A stretch of 64,000 bases of DNA from Mesobacillus maritimus (GCF_023715205.1 NZ_JAMBNR010000003.1:186001-250000), one strand, 5' to 3'; shown: positions 36,000 through 46,122, numbered from the stretch's first letter. Program-made: numbers and translations. The notes: generated from the sequence alone by a model not told the origin.

Positions 36000-36987
36000 A
36001 GCCATTGTATCCGTTTGGGTGATTCTGATGCCAGTTCCACGCATCTTGAATGATTTGGTGAATCGAAGTTCGTTTAGGATTCCACCCTAATACTTCCTTC
36101 GCTTTTGCTGAGGAAGCAATCAAACTGCTAGGGTCGCCCGCTCGGCGCTCAACGGTTTTTGCTGGTATTGGATGTCCGGTAACTTCTCTAGCAGTGTCAA
36201 TGATGTCTTTTACCGAAAAGCCTTGGCTTGAACCAAGATTGAACACATTGCTGTCGCCTCCGTCATGCAAATAGCGTAATGCAAGGATGTGCGCATCAAT
36301 TAAGTCCTCAACATGGATATAATCGCGGATACATGTACCGTCCTCAGTGTCGTAATCATCGCCAAAGATGGAAATGAACTCACGTTGACCAAGAGCGACT
36401 TGGAGAACAACTGGAATTAAATGTGTTTCTGGATCATGGTCTTCACCTATTTCACCAGTGGACCTAGCACCTGCAACGTTAAAATAGCGTAATGAAACAA
36501 ATTTAATACCGTGTGCCTGGTCGCACCACTTCATCATTTTTTCCATCGTCAACTTGGTTTCCCCGTATGCATTCGTCGGAATTGTCGCCATTTCTTCCGT
36601 AATTGGCATTACCTCTTGTTCCCCGTACGTTGCTGCTGTGGATGAGAAGACAATATTCTTTACATCATATTCCGTCATGACATCAAGTAGGACCTGGGTG
36701 CCGTACACATTATTATCAAAATATTTAATTGGGTTGGTCATCGACTCGCCTACTAACGAACTCGCAGCAAAGTGAATCACCCCATCAATGCTCTCGCTTT
36801 TAAAGACATTTTGTAAAAAGGCTTTTTCACGAATATCGCCTTTATAAAACTTTGCTTTTGGGTGGATTGCTTGCTCGTGACCAGTTAATAAATTATCAAC
36901 AACTACTACCTCATAACCTTGGTCAATCAATTGATATACTGCATGTGAACCGATGTAACCGGCCCCACCTAGCACTAGAATACTCAT
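35998..36987 (-). CDS. galE: UDP-glucose 4-epimerase
   Basis: Interconverts UDP-glucose and UDP-galactose, probably for wall polysaccharide. The 329-residue SDR enzyme has the NAD-binding GGAGYIGSHAV (8-18), FAASSLVGES, the catalytic Y-x3-K in NAYGETK, and LRYFNVAGA. GGAGGG precedes the ATG. It is monocistronic with a shared terminator. The neighbouring gtaB paralogue makes its substrate. Confidence 0.96.
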   Translation of the reverse strand: MSILVLGGAGYIGSHAVYQLIDQGYEVVVVDNLLTGHEQAIHPKAKFYKGDIREKAFLQNVFKSESIDGVIHFAASSLVGESMTNPIKYFDNNVYGTQVLLDVMTEYDVKNIVFSSTAATYGEQEVMPITEEMATIPTNAYGETKLTMEKMMKWCDQAHGIKFVSLRYFNVAGARSTGEIGEDHDPETHLIPVVLQVALGQREFISIFGDDYDTEDGTCIRDYIHVEDLIDAHILALRYLHDGGDSNVFNLGSSQGFSVKDIIDTAREVTGHPIPAKTVERRAGDPSSLIASSAKAKEVLGWNPKRTSIHQIIQDAWNWHQNHPNGYNG

Positions 36988-37277
36988 TCATTTCCCTCCA
37001 TTTAAAAAGCCATGTTCATTCTGAAAGATTTTTTACCTTTGTTTATTTTCCCCCGTTCAAGTGGTTTTGACAAGGAAGATTCTAATAAAAAGAAAGAAAC
37101 GCGATTTTTTCTATTCCACCGAATTTTAGAGAGTGATGATTTTTGTCGGTTTATGTCAATATTTTGAAATATGTGGGAGAACTGATGAATAGGAAAATCG
37201 GACGTGGTAGTATCTTTTTGAAAGGGCTTTTTGAGTTTTTGTATATTTGGTCTAACATTTCACAAAAGAGGTGCTCA

Positions 37278-37829
37278 ATGTTTATTTATAACCATTACTT
37301 AGTTAACGATCATACTTACTGGATGAAAAAAGTTATGCACAAAGGAATTCATTATACACTTGTAATGGAGAAAAAAAGGCTCTTTCTTATTAAGAAAAGT
37401 CCTGAAGAACTGTTTGAGGATACATTGGGTTTCTATGGGTATGACTTTGAAGGAGCACGTAAAGCAGCTAGCAGTTTCCTAGGTACGACAAAGACAGGCG
37501 TGTTTATCGCTAATCCTACTAATACTGTCTGCTTTTTTCCCTCGAAAGATGAGTTAAAAACCGATTGTTATTTTATTAATACCCAGCAAATTGATACTCT
37601 TGAAAACTTAGGAGTTCAAACAATCGTTCATTTCCAGAATGGTCGAACCCTCCTCCTTCCTTTAAGAACAAATCATCTGAAATCCAAAATGGATGCTGCA
37701 AATAAATGGAGATATACCATTTTGGACAGAAATCTTGGTCTAGACTATCGTCCATCTTTAGACAAGATTGAGGTTGAATATTGTCGGGAAACAGGGATTG
37801 AGCTTATGAAAGAAGGAGACTTTGAATAA
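37278..37829 (+). CDS. comK: Competence transcription factor ComK family protein
   Basis: A 183-residue DNA-binding regulator that in Bacillus subtilis switches on DNA uptake genes. The match to ComK runs through YLVNDHTYWM, FYGYDFEGARKAASSFLG, VFIANPTNTVCFFPS, VHFQNGRTLLLPLRTN and the WRYTILDR region, in the same order and spacing. I chose the ATG at 37278 behind GAGGTG, which aligns with the ComK N-terminus. Upstream starts at 37182 (with GGGAG) or 37143 would add 32-45 residues and cannot be excluded. I found no clear AAAA-N5-TTTT ComK boxes upstream. It could be the main regulator or a second paralogue. Confidence 0.85.
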   Translation: MFIYNHYLVNDHTYWMKKVMHKGIHYTLVMEKKRLFLIKKSPEELFEDTLGFYGYDFEGARKAASSFLGTTKTGVFIANPTNTVCFFPSKDELKTDCYFINTQQIDTLENLGVQTIVHFQNGRTLLLPLRTNHLKSKMDAANKWRYTILDRNLGLDYRPSLDKIEVEYCRETGIELMKEGDFE

Positions 37830-38178
37830 AAAACCCACCCATTATTTTTGCTCCAATTAGTATTTTATGTTAGCTAAGTTTACAAGTTTATTAAGTATTT
37901 TTAAGAATATTTAAACTTTGTAAATATATGAGGAATTTGTAATTTTTTGTAGAGTAATGTAGTTTGTATTGCTATTATTAAATTGGAAATTCAAAACCTA
38001 CCAAACTATAGGAAGTTTTAAAACTACCAAACTTCTTCTAGCAAAAGCGAGGGATGAGATGGAGAAAAATGTTTCAGGAATATCTTTAACTTCAGGGAGT
38101 GAGAACGAACTCTCCTATTTGTTGCGTTTTAAGTAGTACATCGGGAAATTCAAATGAATTTTAGAGGAGGAAAAAAGC
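37830..38178. other. Intergenic leader region before the YhcR-like gene
   Basis: The region is AT-rich. It has a direct repeat CTACCAAACT (near 37999 and 38027) that bounds a hairpin with arms GAAGTTT/AAACTTC. A 25-codon frame at 38059-38136 has GAGG six bases before its ATG and ends 42 bases before the nuclease start. It could be a leader peptide, but support is thin. No clear terminator for comK is seen. Confidence 0.35.
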
Positions 38179-41100
38179 TTGAAGATATTTAAGAAACAAT
38201 GGTTGATCCTAACGGCAATCTTTTCATTAATCGTTGGATATCTCGCACCAGTTGCGCAAGTTGTTAGTGCAGATGAGGGGTATATTACGGTTGCTGAAGC
38301 GATTGAGAATAACTCTGGTACTGCGACTGTGAAGGGGTATATTGTTGGTACGACCATTTCTAAAACTAACTTTGACCAAGAAGCTCCATTTACGGAAGAT
38401 ACAAATCTTGCTATAGCGGACAATGTAAATGAAACAGATCCATCTAAAATCCTTCCAGTTCAACTACCTAAGGGAGCTGTTAGGGATGCCTTAAATTTAA
38501 AGGCGAATTCTGATTTATACGGAAAAGAAGTATACCTTAAAGGATCCCTTGAACCTTACTTCGGAATCCCAGGTCTAAAGGGTGTATCGGAATACAGCTT
38601 CGACGGCTCAATTCCGGAAAATCCACCTGTTGAAGGTGTAGAAGGCCTTAAAATCAACCAAATTCAAGGAAACGGCCATGACTCTCCATATAAAGAACAA
38701 AATGTAGTCGGGGTTGAAGGAATTGTTACTTTTGTCGAAGATATAAACAATTTCTACATCCAAGATCCAAACCCTGATGAAAATCCAAACACATCTGAAG
38801 GAATCCTCGTTTATAAAAAGAACCACGGCGTTAAAGTTGGCGACCACGTTAGTGTTAGTGGTCAAGTTAAAGAGTGGGTGATTGCAGGTTACAGTGACAA
38901 GCTTCAAACAGACCTAGCTACAACTGAAATTAATGCAGACCGTGGTACAGTTGAAGTTATTGCTAACGGACAAGTTGTCCCTGAACCACTTGTTATCGGA
39001 GAAGACATTACTCCTCCAACTCAAATCATTGATAACGATCAATTTGGTGAATTTGATCCAGAACAAGATGGTATTGACTTTTATGAAAGCATCGAAGGAA
39101 TGCTAGTTGCCGTTAAAGATCCAATTGCTGTTGGTCCGCAAAAATACGGTGAGCTTCCTGTCATTGCGGAAAAAGTAGCTGGAAAAACCTATACTACACC
39201 AGGTGGTCTTCCACTGCAAGAGGATAATTCAAATCCTGAAAGATTGCACCTACTATTTGATGACAATAATTTTGTCGCAAAAATTGGTGACAAATTAGAT
39301 GGAACTGTTACAGGGGTTGTAACCTACACATTCCAAAACTTTAAGATTTTAACAGATAAAAACTCACTTCCTAAGCTCATCGAAAGTGATTACAAACCAG
39401 AAGTTGCTGAGCTAGCTAAAGATGCAGATAAGCTTAGCATTGCAACTTATAATATGGAAAACTATCATGCTGGCGAAACGGAGAAAACAGAAAAGATCTC
39501 TAAGTCTATTGTCAATAACTTAAACTCTCCTGACATTCTTGGGTTAGTTGAAGTTCAAGATAATGATGGCCCAACGGATAGTGGAACAACGGATGCTTCT
39601 CAAAGCTATGAAACTCTTATTGAAGCAATTAAAGCGAATGGCGGCCCGGCATATGAGTGGACTGACATTGCACCAGAAAATAAAGTCGATGGTGGACAAC
39701 CAGGAGGAAACATTCGTGTAGGTTTCCTTTATAATCCAGAACGCGTAACTCTTGCTGAAGCAGAAAAAGGTGGCGCTTCTGATGCAGTTACGTATGAAAA
39801 TGGTTCATTAACATTGAACCCAGGAAGAATTGACCCTACTAATGCTGCATTCGATGACAGCCGTAAACCACTTGCTGCTGAGTTTGAGTTCAATGGTGAA
39901 GAGGTTATCGTGATCAACAACCACTTTAACTCTAAAGGTGGCGACCAACCAGTCTTTGGTAAAAATCAACCACCTGTTCTTGGCAGTGAAGCACAACGTG
40001 TCCAAATCGCAACTATCGTCAATGGTTTTATTCAAGATGTTCAAAAGGAAAACCCAGATGCAAATGTTGTTGTCATGGGTGATTTAAATGACTTTGAATT
40101 CTCAAATCCGATTCAAACACTAAAAGGCAGTGAACTAACAAACTTGATTGAAAAGGTTCCTGCTGCAGAAAGATTTACTTATAACTATCAAGGAAACTCT
40201 CAAGTTCTTGATCATATCCTTGTCACAAACAATCTTGCTGCCGGAGCAGAAGTGGACATCGTTCACATCAACTCTCCATTTATGGAGGAACATGGACGTG
40301 CAAGTGACCATGATCCAGTATTAGCTCAGCTTGATTTAGGTGAAAGGGCAACAGAAAACTTTGACTTAACAGTTCTTCACACAAATGATACGCATGCAGC
40401 TTTAGACAATATGCCTAAAACTGTTACAGCTGTAAAGGAAGAACGCGCGAAAGATCCAAATGCTCTTCTTCTCCATGCAGGCGATGCATTCACTGGAACC
40501 CTATATTTCAATGAATTCCAAGGAAAAGCGGACTTAGATTTAATGAATTTAATGGGCTTTGATGCGATGACATTTGGTAACCATGAATTCGATTTAGGTT
40601 CTTCCTCTGAAGGACATGCTAGATTAGTAGACTTTATCAAAGGTTCGGAGTTCCCATTTGTGAGTGCAAACGTTGATTTTTCACAAGATGCACTATTCAA
40701 TGGTCTCTTCAATGATTTAGTTGCTGCAGATGCGCAAAATGGCCAAATCTATGATGGCATCATTAAAGAAGTAAATGGTGAGAAAGTCGGGATCTTCGGG
40801 TTAACGACTGAGGAAACTGCCGATATTTCTAGCCCAGGCTCCATCGCATTTGAAAACTACCTTGCTGCTGCTGAAAAGGCTGTTGAAGACCTAGAAGCAC
40901 AAGGGGTTAATAAAATTATTGCCCTAACCCATATCGGGTATGATGACAATGCCGCAATTGATAACGACTTAATCCTTGCAGAAAAAGTTGAAGGCATTGA
41001 CATTATCGTTGGTGGACATAGCCACACTGCTTTAAATGAACCAACAGTAGTAGCGAAAGACGAAACACCGACGGTTATTGCCCAAACTGGAAATGGGAAT

Positions 41101-42132
41101 AGCAACTTAGGTGTACTTAATGTCGAATTTGACAAAAATGGTGTAATCGCAGCACATTCAGGTCAACTCGTTCCTATTAAGGACCAGGTAGCAGACCCAA
41201 AAGCTGTTGAGGTTTTAGAGCCATACAAAACAAAAGTTAATGAAGTGGCACAACAAGAGATTGGTGTAACAACTGAAATCGCATTAGAAAACCCACGTAC
41301 AGATGGTGATAATACAAAACCGAGTGTACGCAAAAATGAAACCATCCTAGGTAACTTGATTACTGATGGAATGCTTGAAAAAGCTAAATCATTTACTGGT
41401 GAAAATGTCATTATGGCACTCCAAAACGGTGGTGGGATCCGTGCAGCCATTGATGCTGGGCCAATCACTGTTGGTGAAGTAATTACAGTTCTACCATTCG
41501 GTAATACATTAGCTACCATGAACCTTACTGGTGCTGAGTTAAAAGAAGCATTTGAAATCAGTGTTGGTAATTATCCAGCGGAAAATGGCGGTTTCTTGCA
41601 TCTTGCTGGTGGTAAAGTTGAATTTGATTCTACGAAACCAGCTGGCGAACGTGTCGTTTCCGTAAAATATTTAGATGATAACGGTGAATATGTAGAAGTT
41701 CAAGACGAGGAAACATACACCATCGCAACAAATGCTTTCACAGCTAAAGGCGGAGATGGTTATGATGTCTTTGCGAAAGCCTATGAAGAAGGACGTGTGA
41801 CAGACCTTGGTCTATCCGACTGGGAAAACTTCAGAGATCATCTCGTAAGCTTAGACAAGATTCCAACTGAAGTGGAAGGTCGTATTGTAGACGTAAGTAC
41901 TGTACCAGGTGAGGAACCTGGTCAAGAACCTGGTGAAGAGCCTGGTGAAGAGCCAAGTACAAACCCTGGCAAAAACCCTGAGGTGAACCCTGGTAAAAAC
42001 CCAGACAAAAATCCAGGTAAAAATCCTGATGAAAACCCAGGAAAAAATCGAGACAAAAACCCTGGACATAACCCTGAGGTGAACCCAGGTAAAAAGCCAA
42101 ACAAGGATGTAGTTGTTGAATCTAAGAATTAG
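38179..42132 (+). CDS. YhcR-like secreted nuclease/5'-nucleotidase without a sorting signal
   Basis: A 1317-residue exported protein for extracellular nucleic acid breakdown. Signal peptide about 1-31 (QVVSADEG). An N-terminal DUF6359-like segment and an OB-like domain come first (about 30-400). An endonuclease/exonuclease/phosphatase domain follows (ATYNMENYH, VEVQDNDG, NNHFNSKGG, VVMGDLNDF, SDHDPVLAQ). Next is a 5'-nucleotidase pair: metallophosphatase motifs LHTNDTHA, HAGDAF, FGNHEFDLG and VGGHSHT, then the C-terminal domain with MALQNGGGIRAAI. The end is a PG/KNP repeat tail. It resembles YhcR but stops after VVVESKN, with no LPXTG-type motif or membrane anchor. TTG start behind AGAGGAGG. 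Confidence 0.9.
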   Translation: MKIFKKQWLILTAIFSLIVGYLAPVAQVVSADEGYITVAEAIENNSGTATVKGYIVGTTISKTNFDQEAPFTEDTNLAIADNVNETDPSKILPVQLPKGAVRDALNLKANSDLYGKEVYLKGSLEPYFGIPGLKGVSEYSFDGSIPENPPVEGVEGLKINQIQGNGHDSPYKEQNVVGVEGIVTFVEDINNFYIQDPNPDENPNTSEGILVYKKNHGVKVGDHVSVSGQVKEWVIAGYSDKLQTDLATTEINADRGTVEVIANGQVVPEPLVIGEDITPPTQIIDNDQFGEFDPEQDGIDFYESIEGMLVAVKDPIAVGPQKYGELPVIAEKVAGKTYTTPGGLPLQEDNSNPERLHLLFDDNNFVAKIGDKLDGTVTGVVTYTFQNFKILTDKNSLPKLIESDYKPEVAELAKDADKLSIATYNMENYHAGETEKTEKISKSIVNNLNSPDILGLVEVQDNDGPTDSGTTDASQSYETLIEAIKANGGPAYEWTDIAPENKVDGGQPGGNIRVGFLYNPERVTLAEAEKGGASDAVTYENGSLTLNPGRIDPTNAAFDDSRKPLAAEFEFNGEEVIVINNHFNSKGGDQPVFGKNQPPVLGSEAQRVQIATIVNGFIQDVQKENPDANVVVMGDLNDFEFSNPIQTLKGSELTNLIEKVPAAERFTYNYQGNSQVLDHILVTNNLAAGAEVDIVHINSPFMEEHGRASDHDPVLAQLDLGERATENFDLTVLHTNDTHAALDNMPKTVTAVKEERAKDPNALLLHAGDAFTGTLYFNEFQGKADLDLMNLMGFDAMTFGNHEFDLGSSSEGHARLVDFIKGSEFPFVSANVDFSQDALFNGLFNDLVAADAQNGQIYDGIIKEVNGEKVGIFGLTTEETADISSPGSIAFENYLAAAEKAVEDLEAQGVNKIIALTHIGYDDNAAIDNDLILAEKVEGIDIIVGGHSHTALNEPTVVAKDETPTVIAQTGNGNSNLGVLNVEFDKNGVIAAHSGQLVPIKDQVADPKAVEVLEPYKTKVNEVAQQEIGVTTEIALENPRTDGDNTKPSVRKNETILGNLITDGMLEKAKSFTGENVIMALQNGGGIRAAIDAGPITVGEVITVLPFGNTLATMNLTGAELKEAFEISVGNYPAENGGFLHLAGGKVEFDSTKPAGERVVSVKYLDDNGEYVEVQDEETYTIATNAFTAKGGDGYDVFAKAYEEGRVTDLGLSDWENFRDHLVSLDKIPTEVEGRIVDVSTVPGEEPGQEPGEEPGEEPSTNPGKNPEVNPGKNPDKNPGKNPDENPGKNRDKNPGHNPEVNPGKKPNKDVVVESKN

Positions 42133-42177
42133 ATTTGCCAATTCAAATGTCTTTAAAAGGTATTTAGCTATTTAAAC

Positions 42178-42216
42178 AAAAGAATCCCACCTGATTTTTC
42201 AGGCGGGATTCTTTTT
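42178..42216. terminator. Terminator between convergent nuclease and carboxypeptidase genes
   Basis: AAAGAATCCC and GGGATTCTTT enclose an inner CCTGA/TCAGG stem, with T-runs on both strands. Confidence 0.9.
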
Positions 42217-42237
42217 GGTTTATAAAACGTTATATGA

Positions 42238-43446
42238 TTAAATACCTGGTTGATAGCTCGTACGAGGAATCTGATCGTATTCTTTCGGATCTAGTTGTTC
42301 TACTGAGCCATCGGTCACTCCATTAATAATCCCGTATAGACCAGTCTCAACAGCTTTAACTAGTTGACCTTTTTTCTTTTGACCAAGCGAATGTGACTGA
42401 CCTCTTACTTCAAAGAGAATTGTACCGCTACCGTTTAAAGCAAAGCTTCCTAGAGCAGTTCCTGGAAGGTCTAAGTTTTGACTATACAGTGTGATATTGT
42501 TAAACGGTGAGCTGTTTCCAAGTGATTGTAGCGCATTGTATGCTGCTAGATTTAACTGCTTGGAGTACTCTAAATTAAAATTGTCAGCGTACTTTGCGTA
42601 TTTAGCTCCCTCTGCTGTATTTGGATCTGGGACAAAGTCAGCGGATAAAGACATAGTGAATAGATCATCTGTGCCTTCGACGTAGTACTGTCCTTGGTGA
42701 TGTAAGTCAATAAAAACATCTACTTTGCCAAACTCCGCTTGAAGAGCCTTATAAACATCCCTTACTGTTTGTGATTCTGGAGTGAGGTACCAGCCAGGCT
42801 GGTTGGATGCTCCAGGTACATCTCCTGCTTTAGGGACATAGTTTAAATCTGGATTAAAATCACGGTTGACGTCAAAGCCTGGACGCTCGGAGTAATCACG
42901 TTGCTGCATGTTGCTCGATGTGTAATAATTCCATGTCGGCCCAACTTCAGCTAGTTGTGGAAACTGAGCTTGAACTTCTGCCCATGACATGTCATTCCCA
43001 CGACGATCTAATTCAGATGCATCAGGATTCATTTTTGGTAAAGCCACTAAAGTAACCTCTTCGCGAATTTTCTTCGCTTCAGGCGAATTGCTAGAACCTA
43101 AATATTGAAGAATATTCAAGATTGCCTCTGTTCCTGTTTTTTCATTCCCGTGAATTTCACTTTCAATTAAAATCACTTTATCCCCAGTACCAACTCGTGC
43201 TTGATAAATATCTCTGCCTTGGTTAGACTGCCCCACTACTTCTAAGGCAACTCTACCTTGGCTATTGTTCACAATTTGGTGAAGTCGATCTACCATTTGC
43301 TTGTAGTCAGTAAAACCATTTACAGAATAGACTTGGTTACTATTTGATAGATTCCCATTAGGAGAATTACTCGCAAATGTCGGCGCCGCTAAACTAGCAC
43401 ACAATGCCAAAGCACTTACTCCAGCTAATAGCTTCTTCCCTTTCAT
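42238..43446 (-). CDS. Secreted M14-family zinc carboxypeptidase
   Basis: A 402-residue exported metallopeptidase. The signal peptide covers about 1-26 (AAPTFASNS). Zinc ligands are visible as H-x-x-E in ESEIHGNEKTG and the His of FIDLHHQGQ. The substrate-side NPDASELDRRGND and the catalytic Glu in GTILFEVRGQS complete the M14 set. It likely trims peptides outside the cell. The start is the ATG at 43446 with GGAG nine bases upstream; the ATG at 43455 overlaps that site. The region up to 43663 has no gene. Confidence 0.92.
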   Translation of the reverse strand: MKGKKLLAGVSALALCASLAAPTFASNSPNGNLSNSNQVYSVNGFTDYKQMVDRLHQIVNNSQGRVALEVVGQSNQGRDIYQARVGTGDKVILIESEIHGNEKTGTEAILNILQYLGSSNSPEAKKIREEVTLVALPKMNPDASELDRRGNDMSWAEVQAQFPQLAEVGPTWNYYTSSNMQQRDYSERPGFDVNRDFNPDLNYVPKAGDVPGASNQPGWYLTPESQTVRDVYKALQAEFGKVDVFIDLHHQGQYYVEGTDDLFTMSLSADFVPDPNTAEGAKYAKYADNFNLEYSKQLNLAAYNALQSLGNSSPFNNITLYSQNLDLPGTALGSFALNGSGTILFEVRGQSHSLGQKKKGQLVKAVETGLYGIINGVTDGSVEQLDPKEYDQIPRTSYQPGI

Positions 43447-43662
43447 ATTTACCATCTCCTTGTCGCGATTGTTATGTACATCCTAAGTATAGGAAATGCA
43501 ACTGGTAAATTCTTGATTAGTTTTAACTATTTTAATATTCAGATAAAATGATACTTTTATCCTATTTTCTAAAATAATAGATGATAGAATTAATAAAAAT
43601 ATGCCTGAAGCATAATGCTCACGTACACACTTAGCTCCAGACACTTTTATTCTATTGTTGTA

Positions 43663-44400
43663 TTAAGCACCCGGAGGACAATCATTGAAATCATAATCAA
43701 CTGGACCTGGTGCCACCCTTGCATGTTCTAACGCTGGTGTATCCGGTCTAGCAATTTGGTAGACCAAAGCTCCAACGATTTCGGCTGCTTCTTGAAGTTT
43801 GTTTTTGTCAATTTTATCAAGCGTATCATCAGGGGTATGGTAAGTAGATTCTAATGGCGAATGCATGAATCATGCTGCCGGGATCCCTAACTCATGAAAT
43901 GGTTGATGGTCACTGCGACCTAACTGTCCATATGGGATGACTGTATCGGCTGCCGTTCTGGCACCGGCGGCAGAACCAAGGTCTGTTACAAGATTCTTAC
44001 TGCCGTCAATTGTATACATGATTAATCCACCTGCTGGATGATCTCCCCCGCATCTCTAGCTCCTACCATGTCCATTTGGAAGTGAGCAACGATCCGATCA
44101 GCATCTTCTTCACTAAGACTTCCTGCATAATGATAGGATCCTAGAAGTCCTTTCTCTTCTCTGCGCCAAATGTGACTAAGCGAAGCTTAGTATCCTTTGG
44201 CATATTGGCCATCACTCTCGCAAGCTCTAAAACAGCTGTTACATCATCGTTAGCGCAAGGGCCACTGCCACGGAATCATGATGTGCACCAATCATGACAA
44301 CTTGTCCCGGGTCTTTATTTTTGTGCGGCTTCATTTTTGCAATTACGTTGTAGGCGGTTTTTTCAACGAAGCCGGAACCCTCCACTTTAATTGTGGCCAT
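43663..44400 (-). pseudogene. Decayed M28-family aminopeptidase
   Basis: Reading the minus strand with frame changes gives an M28 peptidase catalytic domain: MIGAHHDSVAV, then a shift to ANDDVTAVLELARVMA, VTFGAE, a second shift to EEKGLLGSYHYAGSLSEEDA and FQMDMVGARDAG, and a third to GDHPAGGLIMYTIDG. The frame then meets an in-frame TGA after ELGIPAA. The remainder, MHSPLESTYHTPDDTLDKI to the stop at 43663, is intact. The metal-binding H-D, E-E and D residues can still be traced. The usual signal peptide and protease-associated domain are missing upstream. At least three frameshifts, one stop and a 5' truncation make it non-functional unless the sequence has errors. Confidence 0.85.
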
Positions 44401-44731
44401 AACTTCTTATACACCAAAATCCTCCTATTTTTTCATTCTAGTAATTATTGAATGGGAGTTTTTTATGTAAACGCTAATATTTCTACATTTCCCGGGAAAG
44501 TTCTTCATAAAAAATGACTTTTCACTCAGATTCTCTTCACCACACTGCTGGAATTTGTTACCTTTTGTTGAACCATTTTTATAGAATAGGTTAATAGGAC
44601 CACAAAATAAATCTATAAACAACCATTGTCTTCTTTTACTATTAGAATGATAGGCTAAAAGACTGATTGTATTATTTTTCTGAATATTACAAAATTATTA
44701 CGATAACCGTTAAAAGGAGGGAAATATCTTA
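44401..44731. other. Intergenic region between the peptidase remnant and the hydrolase gene
   Basis: No remaining peptidase sequence can be recognised here. A minus-strand frame at 44425-44622 has no ribosome binding site and looks random. The promoter of the hydrolase at 44732 should lie in the AT-rich last 100 bases, but I cannot place it securely. Confidence 0.4.
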
Positions 44732-46060
44732 ATGAAAAAAACAGTCTTAGCCGTTACATTAGGTGTGTCATTAATCTTTTCAGGAACCACTAGTTTTGCT
44801 GCACCATCGTCGAATGGATCTCTAAAAGCTCAAAACCAGTCGACTATCCCCTATTACGTGGATGAGTCAAAACTCCCTTTTGAAGCTTTACCAGGCTATG
44901 AAACCGATCGTTTTTGGGGTGTACTTAAGGGCGCAGGATATCGGATAGAGGTACCAAAAAACTGGAATGGAGAACTAGTGTTATACGCGCACGGTTTTCG
45001 TGGCACTGGGCTTGAGCTGACTGTAAGTAATCCTACTAATCTAAGAGAATATTTACTAGACAATGGGTATGCTTGGGCCGCTTCAAGTTATAGCACGAAT
45101 GGTTATGATGTAGCTCAGGGAGCTAAGGATACTCATGCGCTGGGTTCTCTTTTTAATGGCAAGGTTGGAAAGCCCTCGCGCACTTATGTTACTGGACACT
45201 CAATGGGTGGTCATATTACAGCGGTTATGGCTGAACAGTATAAAAATTCGTATGATGGCGCCATGCCAATGTGTGGTGTAACGGGTGATACAGAGTTGTT
45301 TGATTTCTTTACGGACTACAATGTTGTTGCGCAATCCCTAATCGGAATTGAGAAGGATAAACAGAAGACCCTTTCAGATGAGGAGTATACTTCTAAAACT
45401 GTTCCGCAAATTATTTCTCAACTTGGGATTAACGGGAAATTAACCGAAAAAGGGGAAACTCTGAAAAGCGTAACCAAGAATCTAACTGGTGGCGAACGAC
45501 CTTTATTTGACGCTGCCTTTGATAGCTACAAAACTTTCCTTTTAGGTCAGCTTCCAGATCGGAGTGATTATGGTGTAGCGGCCGGAAATGTTGTTAACAC
45601 GACCGACTCAGTTTACCAGTTTGATGATGACATGAGTACATTATCAGCTGAAGAAAAGGCTCTGAATGATGCGGTTGTACGTGTCACTAGTGACCCGCAG
45701 ACAAAACAACAAGGCTTAACAGGTGTGCCAAAGGTCAATGGAACACATAAGATCCCAATGGTGTCCTTGCATAATGTCGGAGATTTATTTGTTCCTTTTC
45801 ATATGCAGCAGCTTCATGCTGAAAGAGCTGAAGAAAACGGCAATGGCGAGTTACTGGTTACCCGGGTTATTCGAGACGTTCAGCATTGTGGATTTAATCC
45901 TGCCGAAGAAAGTGAAGCCTTCGCTGACCTCGTTCAATGGGTAAAAGAAGGGAACAGACCAGAAGGAGATGATATTTTAAATCCTGAGGTTGTTGCGGGT
46001 AAGGAATTTGGTACGAAGTTTACTCGTGGTTATCGAAGCTATGACACAGAGATGAACTAG
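44732..46060 (+). CDS. Secreted alpha/beta hydrolase
   Basis: A 442-residue exported protein with a signal peptide (about 1-23, TTSFAAPSS). The hydrolase core has YAHGFRGTG as oxyanion region, the nucleophile motif VTGHSMGGHIT, the acid candidate in HNVGDLFVPFHM and the His in VQHCGFNPAE. A long insert between nucleophile and acid forms a cap. It could act on esters, polymers or peptides outside the cell. I cannot assign a substrate. AAAAGGAGGG precedes the ATG. Confidence 0.85.
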   Translation: MKKTVLAVTLGVSLIFSGTTSFAAPSSNGSLKAQNQSTIPYYVDESKLPFEALPGYETDRFWGVLKGAGYRIEVPKNWNGELVLYAHGFRGTGLELTVSNPTNLREYLLDNGYAWAASSYSTNGYDVAQGAKDTHALGSLFNGKVGKPSRTYVTGHSMGGHITAVMAEQYKNSYDGAMPMCGVTGDTELFDFFTDYNVVAQSLIGIEKDKQKTLSDEEYTSKTVPQIISQLGINGKLTEKGETLKSVTKNLTGGERPLFDAAFDSYKTFLLGQLPDRSDYGVAAGNVVNTTDSVYQFDDDMSTLSAEEKALNDAVVRVTSDPQTKQQGLTGVPKVNGTHKIPMVSLHNVGDLFVPFHMQQLHAERAEENGNGELLVTRVIRDVQHCGFNPAEESEAFADLVQWVKEGNRPEGDDILNPEVVAGKEFGTKFTRGYRSYDTEMN

Positions 46061-46080
46061 AAAGTCGTAGAAAAAGATGA

Positions 46081-46115
46081 AAGCTCCCTTCCTACGTCGG
46101 TTGGGAGCTCTTATT
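46081..46115 (+). terminator. Terminator of the secreted hydrolase gene
   Basis: AGCTCCC pairs with GGGAGCT, with an inner CC/GG step, followed by CTTATTTT. Confidence 0.75.
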
Positions 46116-46122
46116 TTATATG

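Noticed and set aside
41831-42141. Three overlapping minus-strand frames of 60-96 codons
   Set aside because: They are reverse-strand shadows of the Pro/Gly/Lys/Asn repeat tail of the nuclease gene.
44425-44622. 65-codon minus-strand frame
   Set aside because: No ribosome binding site, no domain signal, and composition like random AT-rich sequence.
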